Assembly (NCBI GenBank): GCA_002011685.1
Contig: MTOL01000065.1
Location: forward strand, 1,981-22,308
Reading direction: 5' to 3'
Length of the DNA stretch: 20,328 nt
Source: Deferribacteres bacterium JdFR-76
GTDB taxonomy: Bacteria > Zhuqueibacterota > JdFR-76
A program made the position numbers and the translations under genes. Below the pieces are notes generated by a model, which was given only the letters and a program-made list of their open reading frames with translations, searched no databases and was not told the origin of the DNA. Shown here piece after piece: positions 1 to 6,410 of the stretch (positions are counted from its first letter, which is position 1; each line of letters begins with the position of its first letter).

Positions 1-569
1 ATTTTTTTCAATACCTTTTTGGCATAATGCAAACGCGATTTCACCGTCCCGACCGAACAGTTCAGAATTTGGGCTACTTCTTTTTCTTTCAGGCCGTGTA
101 GTTCGTGCAAAATCACCACAGACCTGTGTTTTTCTGAAAGCTTTTCCAAAGCCATCCAGACAGCCTGTTTCGCAGTATAGCCTTGATGCTCAGGGTCTTG
201 GCTATCAATGGCATCCAGAATATTAAACTCCGCGTTACCGTTTCCAGATCGGTACAAAGACAACATAGGGACTCTTTTTTTACGGTCCAGAAAATTTAGG
301 ACATGATTAATTAACACACGAAAAAACCAAGGGCGAAAAGGCTGTGATGGATCATATTTGTCCGCCTGTAAGAAAATCTTTACAAAGACATCCTGAGACA
401 AATCTTTGGCGTCCTCCCAATTTCGCACATAATGGTACGCGAGGCGTACAGCATCCAGCTGGTATTTCTGCACAAGGCGATCAAAAGCCTCGCGGTCGCC
501 CTGCTGAACAGCCGCCATTAACTCTTCATCGGAAACGAGTTTACTTTTCTGTATCACGCCAATTGCCAA
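1..569 (-). CDS. ECF-type RNA polymerase sigma factor (C-terminus cut by window edge)
   Basis: Reading the minus strand gives an open frame running off the left edge. Region 2 is visible as WEDAKDLSQDVFVKIF followed by PFRPWFFRVLINHVLNFLDR, the core-binding and -10-recognition helices. Region 4 is visible near the edge as LKEKEVAQILNCSVGTVKSR, the helix-turn-helix that reads the -35 element. This is the short two-domain architecture of extracytoplasmic-function sigma-70 factors. The N-terminus is complete but its start is uncertain: a TTG at 569 follows a GAGGGG motif very closely, and a GTG at 557 lies further from it, giving about 185 visible residues. No anti-sigma factor is visible; it could lie beyond the left edge. 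The gene follows the Spy-like gene on the same strand with a hairpin between them. The family is secure; the stimulus is unknown. Confidence 0.9.
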   Translation of the reverse strand, partial: MAIGVIQKSKLVSDEELMAAVQQGDREAFDRLVQKYQLDAVRLAYHYVRNWEDAKDLSQDVFVKIFLQADKYDPSQPFRPWFFRVLINHVLNFLDRKKRVPMLSLYRSGNGNAEFNILDAIDSQDPEHQGYTAKQAVWMALEKLSEKHRSVVILHELHGLKEKEVAQILNCSVGTVKSRLHYAKKVLKK

Positions 570-580
570 GATCCCCTCAC

Positions 581-611
581 AGAAAACAGGAGCGCCTAAT
601 TAAAGGCGCCC
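581..611 (-). terminator. Terminator-like or attenuator hairpin between the Spy-like gene and the sigma factor gene
   Basis: On the minus strand the arms at 604-611 and 590-597 form an 8-bp stem (GGGCGCCT / AGGCGCTC, one G-U pair) with a 6-nt loop. CTGTTTTCT follows. It lies just after the Spy-like stop codon and just before the sigma factor start. The T-tract is short and interrupted, so it may be a partial terminator that lowers sigma factor expression relative to the upstream gene. Confidence 0.5.
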
Positions 612-620
612 CGTCACTAT

Positions 621-1088
621 TTAACTCTGCCGTCCCATTGTGCCCCGCGGTCGGTGTCTCATCCGCATCAACCCTTTTTTGGCCTGAAATTTCATTTTCT
701 GGATTTCCTGCCACTGTTCATCCGTGAGCAGTTTGCGAAACTCGATTTGCTGCGCAAGCTGATTTTTCCTTAATTGCTCAGTTAGCCGCGTTATTTCGGA
801 GAGCTTTTTATACACTTCTTTTTCATTGGGTACTCTCTGGTTTTTCAGCAACTGTTGCAAGTCAAGACGAGCGTTTCTCAATCTTGCCCGAAGTTCATTC
901 CGTTCCTTCTGGAATTTTATGCGGATTTCATCCCATTTTCTGATTTGGTCTTCATTAAGAATATCTTGAATTCTTTCCCCTGCCATCCACCTGGCGAACA
1001 ATCGTTCCCTCATTGAACCTTGTTGTGCCAATGCGACGCTGACGCCGATAAAAATCATCATAAAAGAAAATACTGCTACTTTTCTCAT
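621..1088 (-). CDS. Periplasmic Spy/CpxP-like LTXXQ-family protein
   Basis: A 155-residue secreted, highly charged helical protein. The chosen ATG at 1088 sits 7 nt after a strong GGAGG site (AAAGGAGGTGGCATCATG) and opens a clear signal peptide, MRKVAVFSFMMIFIGVSVALAQQ, with probable cleavage after ALA. The mature part is almost entirely Arg/Lys/Glu/Gln-rich helix. It carries LNEDQ at about 44-48 and LTDEQ at 121-125, the paired LTxxQ-type motifs of Spy, CpxP and CnrX/ZraP-like periplasmic stress proteins. Those proteins act as chaperones or metal or stress sensors. An ECF sigma gene follows directly, so it may be a sensor or target of that envelope-stress regulon (inference). The C-terminus is basic (MRMRHRPRG). 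Confidence 0.75.
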   Translation of the reverse strand: MRKVAVFSFMMIFIGVSVALAQQGSMRERLFARWMAGERIQDILNEDQIRKWDEIRIKFQKERNELRARLRNARLDLQQLLKNQRVPNEKEVYKKLSEITRLTEQLRKNQLAQQIEFRKLLTDEQWQEIQKMKFQAKKGLMRMRHRPRGTMGRQS

Positions 1089-1107
1089 GATGCCACCTCC
1101 TTTTGTG

Positions 1108-1185
1108 CAAAAGTTCACTATTTTATCCATACATCTTTTATGGTTGATTCTGTAAATCATACAGTGACCTTGCAACAAAAGTTCA
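1108..1185 (-). promoter_or_regulatory. Repeated TGAACTTTTG element upstream of the Spy-like gene, possible ECF promoter
   Basis: The minus-strand decamer TGAACTTTTG occurs twice, at 1185-1176 and 1117-1108. A GAACTT core resembles the GAAC-type -35 element of many ECF sigma factors, and the distal copy has room for a -10 element. The proximal copy is part of a dyad, CTTTTG-TG-CAAAAG (1100-1113), directly before the ribosome binding site. The repeats are seen directly; the promoter role is inferred. Confidence 0.3.
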
Positions 1186-1560
1186 AATCCAAATCAATTT
1201 CAATTGGAAAATATTTCAAACTTCAAAAGGGAACGATTCTTTGTACAGGATGCAGCAAATCTTTTTGAGGGCGCTAATGATTGGAGGGACATAATAGGAA
1301 CACTGTTAGATATAAACAAAAGTCATGAGCTATGTCGTTTAACGTATTCGATGTCTTTGTTTGCCGCGCACGTATCGATTAATTCCGATAAATGATCTAG
1401 AACGATTTTTCAATGTAATGTTCTTGAATAACAAAAAACACCAGGTATTTTTGAAAATAACCGATGTGAATCAGAATGATACAATAAAGCGTTTTTGTGA
1501 AAACATGATACAAAAAGAAACATAGGGTACACAAAGAGACCTATGTATATATCTTAAATT

Positions 1561-1572
1561 AAAACATGTTTT
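1561..1572. repeat. 12-bp palindrome AAAACATGTTTT, copy 1
   Basis: A perfect palindrome in noncoding DNA about 430 bp before the activator gene. An identical copy lies at 4787-4798, also in noncoding DNA. It is a candidate operator; the function is unknown. Confidence 0.4.
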
Positions 1573-2001
1573 TACATCAACTTTTCTGAATGACGGAAAT
1601 CTTGGAGCAAAAATTGCTAGTACTCTTTTTGTTTCAAGTCTTAAGCGGGGCCCTTCAATCGAACGGGGCAGGGGTGAAAAAACGGACTTATCTTTTTCCT
1701 TAAATCGAAAAAACATATCCCCGCTAATTTGCTGCTTATTAATCGTGCTAATGGTTGTTTTTTAAAAATTCTTCGTCTTTTTGATCTATTGCTTTCCGCA
1801 AAAAATAGACATGGGTTGAAGATTGATAAAGAAGAATGCAATCCATGGCGTTTAAAAAATCTCAAATTTTCTTAAGGGGATGGGATCTTCTTTATGCCTG
1901 TAGTAAATTTTTATTTAATATTTTCCACTTCAAAAAGCTGTTTCGCAGATTTTTGCATAGTCGCCTCGTCTCATCCACTGCATTAACATGGAGAATGGGA
2001 A

Positions 2002-3375
2002 ATGGCGAAAGTCGATGAGGTTTATCTTTTCGACGAAAACCGGTTTTCGCTAAACCAACGTCTTGCACTATTGAGAAAACATGGAATTAGAGTACGCCTA
2101 TTCGACAATTGTGATCTGCTTTTCCAAATACTTATTAACCAAAAACCCGCTGTCATCCTTCTCGCGGATAGCAACATAGAGAAAATCTTGTCAACTTTAT
2201 CGAAAATAAAGGCGATCAACCCTGATCATAAATGTATTGTTATTGGTGAGACGACAAACGTTGAAGATGTGGTTATAATTTTGAAATCTGGAGCATTTGA
2301 TTATATATGTCCACCTTTTGGAGAAAAACGTCTGATTCGCGCAATCAAAGAGGCATCTTCTGAATTATGCGAAAATAAAAAAAATATGCAGGAAAGTCTC
2401 GATAACGGATTTTACGGTATCATTGGACAGACAAAATGCATGCTTGATATTCTTAAAAAGGCCAAAAAAATATCCCAGACAAATGTCAGTGTATTGATTC
2501 AGGGCGAGAGCGGCACCGGAAAAGAATTGCTGGCGCGGGCCATTCACGCCATGAGCAATAGATCAAGATACCCGTTTATTCCCGTTTCTTGTTCATCTTT
2601 GCCGCCGACACTTATAGAAAGTGAACTATTCGGATTCGAAGAGGGATCATTCACAAATGCCAAAAGATCAAAAAAAGGACTAATTGAGCTTGCACACAAT
2701 GGAACTCTATTCCTAGACGAAATTGGTGAAATAAACCTGGAAATGCAGCCAAAACTATTGCGATTTCTCCAGGATCATAAAATCCGTCGCATAGGAGCGT
2801 TAAAGGAAATAAGAATAGACACCAGAATTATTGCAGCCACTAACCGAAATCTCTATGAACTTGTGCAGCAGGGTCGTTTTCGTGAAGACCTTTATTATCG
2901 GATTAACGTCGTCAAATTCGACATACCTCCGCTAAGAGAGCGAAAAGAAGATATTCCTCTCCTCGTTAGCTACTTTATAAAAAAGTTCAATCGCCAGCAT
3001 GAATTCACCATTCATGGGATTGAGGATGAAGCCATAGAACTTTTGACCAATTACCATTGGCCGGGCAATGTTAGACAACTGGAAAATGTTATCAAAAAAG
3101 CGATCATTTTATCCGATTCTGAGGTCATCAAAGCCGATGACATTATTGATCATCTCGACAATGCTGTAAGAATCGACTTTAAAGATATGCTAAATGGGAG
3201 AAAAAGATCATTTAAAGAGCTGAAACAATCCTTTATTCAACAATTTGAACGGCAATATATCATTGAATTGCTTCAAAAACACAACGGTAACCTTTCACGG
3301 GCTGCCCGCGAAGCCGGAGTCAATCGGAGAACGATTTATCGAATGATCGAACAATACGGAATCCAATACAAATAG
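2002..3375 (+). CDS. Sigma-54-dependent transcriptional activator, PrsR/NtrC-like, with degenerate receiver domain
   Basis: 457 residues in three parts. The N-terminal 1-120 has a CheY-like fold with an acidic pair D11/E12 and a GAFDY segment at 97-101. The usual phosphorylation motif is altered to LLAD56, and the conserved Lys of the KPF motif is Pro104 (YICPPF). The central AAA+ domain, about 138-375, has Walker A GESGTGKE (168-175), Walker B GTLFLDEIGE (234-243, D239/E240), and the sigma-54 contact loop as GSFTNA (215-220) rather than GAFTGA. The C-terminal Fis-type helix-turn-helix spans about 424-452. It would hydrolyse ATP to open sigma-54 promoters. Exosortase loci often encode such a regulator (PrsR) with the kinase PrsK, but no kinase is visible here. 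The start at 2002 is supported by GGAGA 8 nt upstream. It is convergent with the next gene. Confidence 0.93.
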   Translation: MAKVDEVYLFDENRFSLNQRLALLRKHGIRVRLFDNCDLLFQILINQKPAVILLADSNIEKILSTLSKIKAINPDHKCIVIGETTNVEDVVIILKSGAFDYICPPFGEKRLIRAIKEASSELCENKKNMQESLDNGFYGIIGQTKCMLDILKKAKKISQTNVSVLIQGESGTGKELLARAIHAMSNRSRYPFIPVSCSSLPPTLIESELFGFEEGSFTNAKRSKKGLIELAHNGTLFLDEIGEINLEMQPKLLRFLQDHKIRRIGALKEIRIDTRIIAATNRNLYELVQQGRFREDLYYRINVVKFDIPPLRERKEDIPLLVSYFIKKFNRQHEFTIHGIEDEAIELLTNYHWPGNVRQLENVIKKAIILSDSEVIKADDIIDHLDNAVRIDFKDMLNGRKRSFKELKQSFIQQFERQYIIELLQKHNGNLSRAAREAGVNRRTIYRMIEQYGIQYK

Positions 3376-3429
3376 AAATGAGAAAACTCTGATTCGAAAA
3401 CTAAAAAGTTCTTGAAGAAATAAACAGAG

Positions 3430-4323
3430 CTATCTTAGAAAGGTTACTTTCGTAGTTTTCGTTCCATATCGAGTTCTTAAAATAATCAAATAAGTCCCAT
3501 TTGCGAGCCAAGTGCCATCGGCTTTTCTTCCTTCCCATTTTATCTCATTAAACCCTGCTGGAAATTTTTGACTTTGGATACGTTGCACAAACCTACCGAG
3601 CACATTGTAGACCCAAACATCAACGATTTCATCTTCTGGTAAATAGAAAGCTATTCGGATGAACCCGGACGAGGGATTCGGATAAACAGAATAGAGTATA
3701 AATTCTCGCGGAATGTCCCAAACGGTATTTAGCGTGTCAGAGAAAGTAAAACTGCCATCGAGATTTACCAACTTAAGGCGATAATAATATTTTCCAGAAT
3801 TATTTGGATAATCAAAGTATGAATATTCCGTTTTCGTATTTTTTGTTCCTTGCGCCTTTATGAAAGCAATTTTTCTAAAACTCGTTGGAGAACTAAACGC
3901 CCGCTGTATTTCAAATCCATAAAAGTCTTTCTCGGTTAGTGTGGTCCATTTCAAAATAACTCTTCCGTTCTTTTTATCAATGTTGAAATTTAACAATTCT
4001 ACCGGCAAAACGCTGGGATGTATAAAAATGGGATATCCTATTGGATTTCTATAGCCCTGATGATTCCTCACAAAAACCCAGTGAAGGCCCGGTTTTAAAT
4101 CGCCCAGCACAAAACTAAAAAGAATCAACGTATCCGAGACCGATTCCACTTGTTGCACCACACGTACACTCGCTTTCTCATAATAGGGCGAATCACAAAT
4201 TTCTACAACAATATTCGGCGGTCCTGATTGGCCCGATACTGTGGAATGGAACATTCCGGAAGAGAAAATAAACCCTAAAAGCAAAAGGACAGCATAAGTA
4301 TTGTTCAAATATGTTCGCTTCAT
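3430..4323 (-). CDS. Secreted protein with T9SS type A/FlgD-like C-terminal sorting domain (297 aa)
   Basis: It begins with a signal peptide (hydrophobic 10-24, cleavage near SGQ at 30-32). Residues about 34-103 form a module ending KPGLHWVFVRN...IGYPIFI, related to the TIG-like module of the 912-aa protein. Residues 106-200 start LPVELLNF and include VILKWTTLTEKDFYGFEIQR, an FN3-like domain typical of Bacteroidota secreted proteins that precede a sorting domain. Residues about 208-297 carry YPNPSSG, VYNVLGRFV and NGTYLI, the hallmarks of T9SS type A/FlgD-like C-terminal domains, which direct outer-membrane export and surface attachment. No enzyme motif is seen, so it is probably structural or adhesive. 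The ATG follows GGAGG by 9 nt, inside an inverted repeat. A sigma-54-like box lies just upstream. Confidence 0.8.
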   Translation of the reverse strand: MKRTYLNNTYAVLLLLGFIFSSGMFHSTVSGQSGPPNIVVEICDSPYYEKASVRVVQQVESVSDTLILFSFVLGDLKPGLHWVFVRNHQGYRNPIGYPIFIHPSVLPVELLNFNIDKKNGRVILKWTTLTEKDFYGFEIQRAFSSPTSFRKIAFIKAQGTKNTKTEYSYFDYPNNSGKYYYRLKLVNLDGSFTFSDTLNTVWDIPREFILYSVYPNPSSGFIRIAFYLPEDEIVDVWVYNVLGRFVQRIQSQKFPAGFNEIKWEGRKADGTWLANGTYLIILRTRYGTKTTKVTFLR

Positions 4324-4326
4324 TTA

Positions 4327-4369
4327 GGCACACCTCCTCATTCAAGGAGGTTATATCAAGAGGTGTGCC
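4327..4369 (-). promoter_or_regulatory. Inverted repeat overlapping the ribosome binding site of the 297-aa protein gene
   Basis: Perfect 10-bp arms, GGCACACCTC at 4327-4336 and GAGGTGTGCC at 4360-4369 (plus-strand reading), flank a 23-nt spacer. The spacer holds a second pairing (CCTCC 4333-4337 with GGAGG 4346-4350). The start-proximal arm contains the Shine-Dalgarno GGAGG of the gene starting at 4323. In RNA either pairing would hide that site; in DNA it could be an operator. If transcription starts from the overlapping sigma-54 box, the distal arm would not be in the mRNA, which favours the DNA-site reading. Confidence 0.4.
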
Positions 4370-4371
4370 AA
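4355..4371 (-). promoter_or_regulatory. Candidate sigma-54 promoter for the 297-aa protein gene
   Basis: The minus strand reads TTGGCACACCTCTTGAT. It matches the sigma-54 consensus TGGCAC-N5-TTGC except that the -12 dinucleotide is GA instead of GC, with the invariant GG-N10 spacing. The predicted start is near 4344, giving a leader of about 20 nt. Confidence 0.5.
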
Positions 4372-4861
4372 TTCTTATATACTGATTTTGCTATATTTAG
4401 GTGAAGTGTTTGTTCCGACATAATTACGATTTTGAAGTTTAAAATACAAATTGGTAAGAATATTTTCCATTTTCTTGCATTGAACAAAACGACATTTTCT
4501 TTGTCATTTTTGCCAGAGGTTTTTTTGTTTGGCAAACTTATATAGCAACGTTGTCATCAAAATTCACATTCTATTTTGCCTTCCCAGAGCCTCACTTGGC
4601 TCTAATTTTCCAGTGAAACGTTGTAAGAAGTGCAAAACAGTCTCTTTGAGAACGCGCGAACAAAAAATGAAGCATTGCCTCGGTTACTATAAATCGATTT
4701 TGTCATTCAAAATATTTTCTATCTATCAGCAAAAAATCGTACACCGTTTCTTGCCCTGCAATTCATGCATGAAGCATAAAAAATACAAAACATGTTTTCA
4801 CGCTGCATCATTTTATTATCCATGAACCATTCTGAAGATCGATCAAAAAATTACATCCCTA
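4372..4861. other. Noncoding stretch between the 297-aa protein gene and the 197-aa PEP-CTERM gene
   Basis: About 490 bp without a supported gene; the plus-strand frame through 4529-4825 shows no family features. It contains an inverted repeat TTTGCCA-N14-TGGCAAA (4509-4536) about 150 bp upstream of the sigma-54 box (a plausible distance for an enhancer), a palindrome TTCATGCATGAA (4762-4773) and the second AAAACATGTTTT copy. No rho-independent terminator is evident after the 4862 stop codon. Confidence 0.45.
4787..4798. repeat. 12-bp palindrome AAAACATGTTTT, copy 2
   Basis: Identical to the copy at 1561-1572; both lie outside genes. Confidence 0.4.
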
Positions 4862-5455
4862 TCATGAAAATCTTTTGCTCAAAATAATAAAAGTCGTCAT
4901 AACAAACAAAGCACTTCCAAATAACAACACAGGAGAAGGTTCCGGAATCAAAGCTACCCGTCCCAACTTTGATCTATAGCCTTTTCCGTAATCGTTGCCA
5001 AAAATGTCAACGGGTTGAAAAGACACATAGATCCTTTCGGGCAAAAAGGAAACTTCATCCGGAAAAGGTCCACCATTTAGATCGAATTGCCAATAAAACG
5101 TAGCACTACCAACCACTTCTGCCCCCGGCACGTCTTTTCCGTAAATCCTCTTGCCGCGATGCGATGCGGGAACATAAAACGAAATACTGCCACTTGCATA
5201 AATTCTTTTTCTCCAACCTGGAGGAAGAAGAAAGGAATAATTGCTCCATTGCTCGGGAATCAGAGAATATGATATTGACCATCTTCTAATTGCATCGGGA
5301 GCAGGTCCCTCATTTCTTAAAACGAATTCATACTGGTACGTTTGTTGACTCAGATGATGAATCCTATAAAAGAGTGCCCAACTATTTATCGCATATGTGC
5401 TTTTGGCCATCAAAATGAACAGAAACAAGAGAACCACGTGTTTTAATTTTCTCAT
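4862..5455 (-). CDS. PEP-CTERM sorting domain protein (197 aa)
   Basis: The start at 5455 (MRKLKHVVLLFLFILMAKS) is preferred over an in-frame ATG four codons earlier, because the latter lies within the GGGGGG ribosome binding site. The signal peptide is followed by a beta-rich extracellular domain of about 145 residues that I do not recognise. The C-terminus, about 170-197, is the exosortase signal: IPEP, then a hydrophobic segment LLFGSALFVMTTFIIL and a short basic end SKRFS. Exosortase is expected to cleave near PEP and transfer the protein to the envelope or matrix. A strong terminator stands about 45 bp before this start and no promoter is obvious between them, so expression may depend on readthrough from the 198-aa PEP-CTERM gene. 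Confidence 0.85.
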   Translation of the reverse strand: MRKLKHVVLLFLFILMAKSTYAINSWALFYRIHHLSQQTYQYEFVLRNEGPAPDAIRRWSISYSLIPEQWSNYSFLLPPGWRKRIYASGSISFYVPASHRGKRIYGKDVPGAEVVGSATFYWQFDLNGGPFPDEVSFLPERIYVSFQPVDIFGNDYGKGYRSKLGRVALIPEPSPVLLFGSALFVMTTFIILSKRFS

Positions 5456-5500
5456 GATACCCCCCATTTTCTTTATTCTATGATTTTGATGTATCCCGAC

Positions 5501-5530
5501 AAAAAAAGAGCAGGTAAAAATTACCTGCTC
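5501..5530 (-). terminator. Rho-independent terminator after the 198-aa PEP-CTERM gene
   Basis: On the minus strand GAGCAGGTAA (5530-5521) pairs perfectly with TTACCTGCTC (5517-5508) around a 3-nt loop. Seven T residues follow (5507-5501). This is a textbook intrinsic terminator, about 65 bp past the stop codon at 5594. Confidence 0.9.
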
Positions 5531-5593
5531 CAGGATTTATGAATCTTTTGATAAATGTCCTCCCGGTCAAAAGTGCGTCATTTGCTCCCCACT

Positions 5594-6190
5594 CTACTTT
5601 TTGCGCCTTGCTACTCCACCAAATAAACCTAATCCCAGAAAACCGCTCCCCAAAAGCAGAATCGTAGAAGGTTCGGGTACAAGAGCAGTTACACCAGCCG
5701 TTGGAAAAATCTGTCGCGGCCCATAGGCATAATAGCTCAACGCCCAATTCTTGCGTCCTGAAAAAGCCGTTTGATTGTACATGGTTTCAAACAAATTCAC
5801 GGGAGCCTTTAGCTGGTAATACACATCGAAAACAAGAGATCTGGTCGTTGGAGGCCCATAAAAGATAATTCCTGCAGGATGGTGAGCTTCAGAAAGAAAG
5901 GAGCCTCTCCAATGCCATCCCGGTTTTCTTACAATACTAAGCCCCCAATCTGAAGGGAAATTTGAGAGATCAAAGATATTCGACCCGTAAAACTGAAGGA
6001 AAAAGATCGAATACGGATCAGAATTTCCAGCCCACCGTACATTGAACCTGGCCCATCCTTCCGTTGAAGAATACGGATTATAATTTGGATCAATATACGG
6101 ATTTACCGTAACATAAACCATCGTCTGTGCCATAAGCACATGTGGGAGAATAAAAGCGAAAAGCAACGCAAGAAAAATCCCCTTTTTCAT
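5594..6190 (-). CDS. PEP-CTERM sorting domain protein (198 aa)
   Basis: The start has a strong GGAGG site 8 nt upstream. Signal peptide MKKGIFLALLFAFILPHVLMA, then a Tyr/Trp/Asn-rich beta-type domain (about 23-168) of no family I recognise, then a canonical PEP-CTERM tail: VPEPST at 171-176, the glycine-rich hydrophobic segment ILLLGSGFLGLGLFGG, and the basic end ARRKK. It is the most typical exosortase substrate in the window. A sigma-54-like box lies about 45 bp before the start and a strong terminator follows, so it is probably a monocistronic, separately controlled gene. That pattern is known for PEP-CTERM genes under PrsK/PrsR control. A role as extracellular matrix or surface protein is inferred. 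Confidence 0.9.
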   Translation of the reverse strand: MKKGIFLALLFAFILPHVLMAQTMVYVTVNPYIDPNYNPYSSTEGWARFNVRWAGNSDPYSIFFLQFYGSNIFDLSNFPSDWGLSIVRKPGWHWRGSFLSEAHHPAGIIFYGPPTTRSLVFDVYYQLKAPVNLFETMYNQTAFSGRKNWALSYYAYGPRQIFPTAGVTALVPEPSTILLLGSGFLGLGLFGGVARRKK

Positions 6191-6234
6191 AATGGTGCCC
6201 TCCTTTTTTGCCAGCTCTTTTGGAAGAAAACTCT

Positions 6235-6251
6235 TTCAAATTTTATGCCAT
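6235..6251 (-). promoter_or_regulatory. Candidate sigma-54 promoter for the 198-aa PEP-CTERM gene
   Basis: The minus strand reads ATGGCATAAAATTTGAA, i.e. TGGCAT-N5-TTGA with GG-N10-GA spacing; the -12 C is A. The predicted start is near 6224, giving a leader of about 34 nt that includes the ribosome binding site. It shares the form TGGCA(C/T)A with the boxes before the two T9SS-type genes. Confidence 0.45.
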
Positions 6252-6304
6252 CACGAGGAATTATGTAAATTGTTAAAAATTAATCAATTACATTTCTCTT
6301 AATT

Positions 6305-6329
6305 TTGACAAGCCTTTCTATTCTGTCAA
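6305..6329. promoter_or_regulatory. Dyad TTGACA-N13-TGTCAA, possible activator (enhancer) site
   Basis: Perfect 6-bp arms (6305-6310 and 6324-6329) centred about 93 bp upstream of the predicted sigma-54 start, within the usual enhancer range. It overlaps the 9-mer CAAGCCTTT (6309-6317) that recurs at the same distance before the 912-aa gene. Binding by the plus-strand activator is inferred. Confidence 0.35.
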
Positions 6330-6370
6330 GTATCATAAACAGATCCTTAATTTTTGCATCAACCTATTGT

Positions 6371-6410
6371 AATTATGTATGTTACAACTGTAAGAATTGT
6401 TTACATAATT
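6371..6410. repeat. Nested inverted repeat across the 3' end of the 270-aa PEP-CTERM gene
   Basis: Outer arms AATTATGTA (6371-6379) and TACATAATT (6402-6410) are perfect; an inner TTAC/GTAA stem lies inside. It spans the stop codon at 6382-6384. On the minus strand no T-run follows, so it may protect or fold the mRNA end rather than terminate transcription. Confidence 0.4.

Larger units (their letters stand above)
1089..2001. other. Noncoding stretch between the divergent Spy-like and sigma-54 activator genes
   Basis: About 900 bp without a convincing gene. Short open frames on both strands lack recognisable motifs. It holds the leader of the Spy-like gene, an inverted repeat ACATAGG-N13-CCTATGT (1520-1546), the palindrome AAAACATGTTTT (1561-1572), and a GC-rich hairpin-forming islet (1645-1675) that stands out from the AT-rich surroundings. 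The promoter of the plus-strand activator gene should be here, but no confident -35/-10 or -24/-12 pair was found. Confidence 0.5.

Noticed and set aside
1640..1672. T-arm-like GTTCGATT on the minus strand, possible tRNA
   Set aside because: No flanking 5-bp T-stem and no acceptor or anticodon arms could be folded around it.
1836..2018. 60-codon plus-strand frame overlapping the activator start
   Set aside because: It overlaps a well-supported start in another frame and shows no features.
4528..4547. Plus-strand TGGCAAACTTATATAGCA as a sigma-54 promoter
   Set aside because: The spacing between GG and GC is 12, not the required 10, and no gene follows.
4529..4825. 98-codon plus-strand frame
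   Set aside because: No good ribosome binding site, no domain or signal features, and a Cys/Lys/Phe-rich composition typical of chance frames in AT-rich DNA.
5478..5747. Minus-strand frame of 89 codons over the 198-aa PEP-CTERM gene end
   Set aside because: A shadow frame of the real gene; it also reads through the strong terminator.
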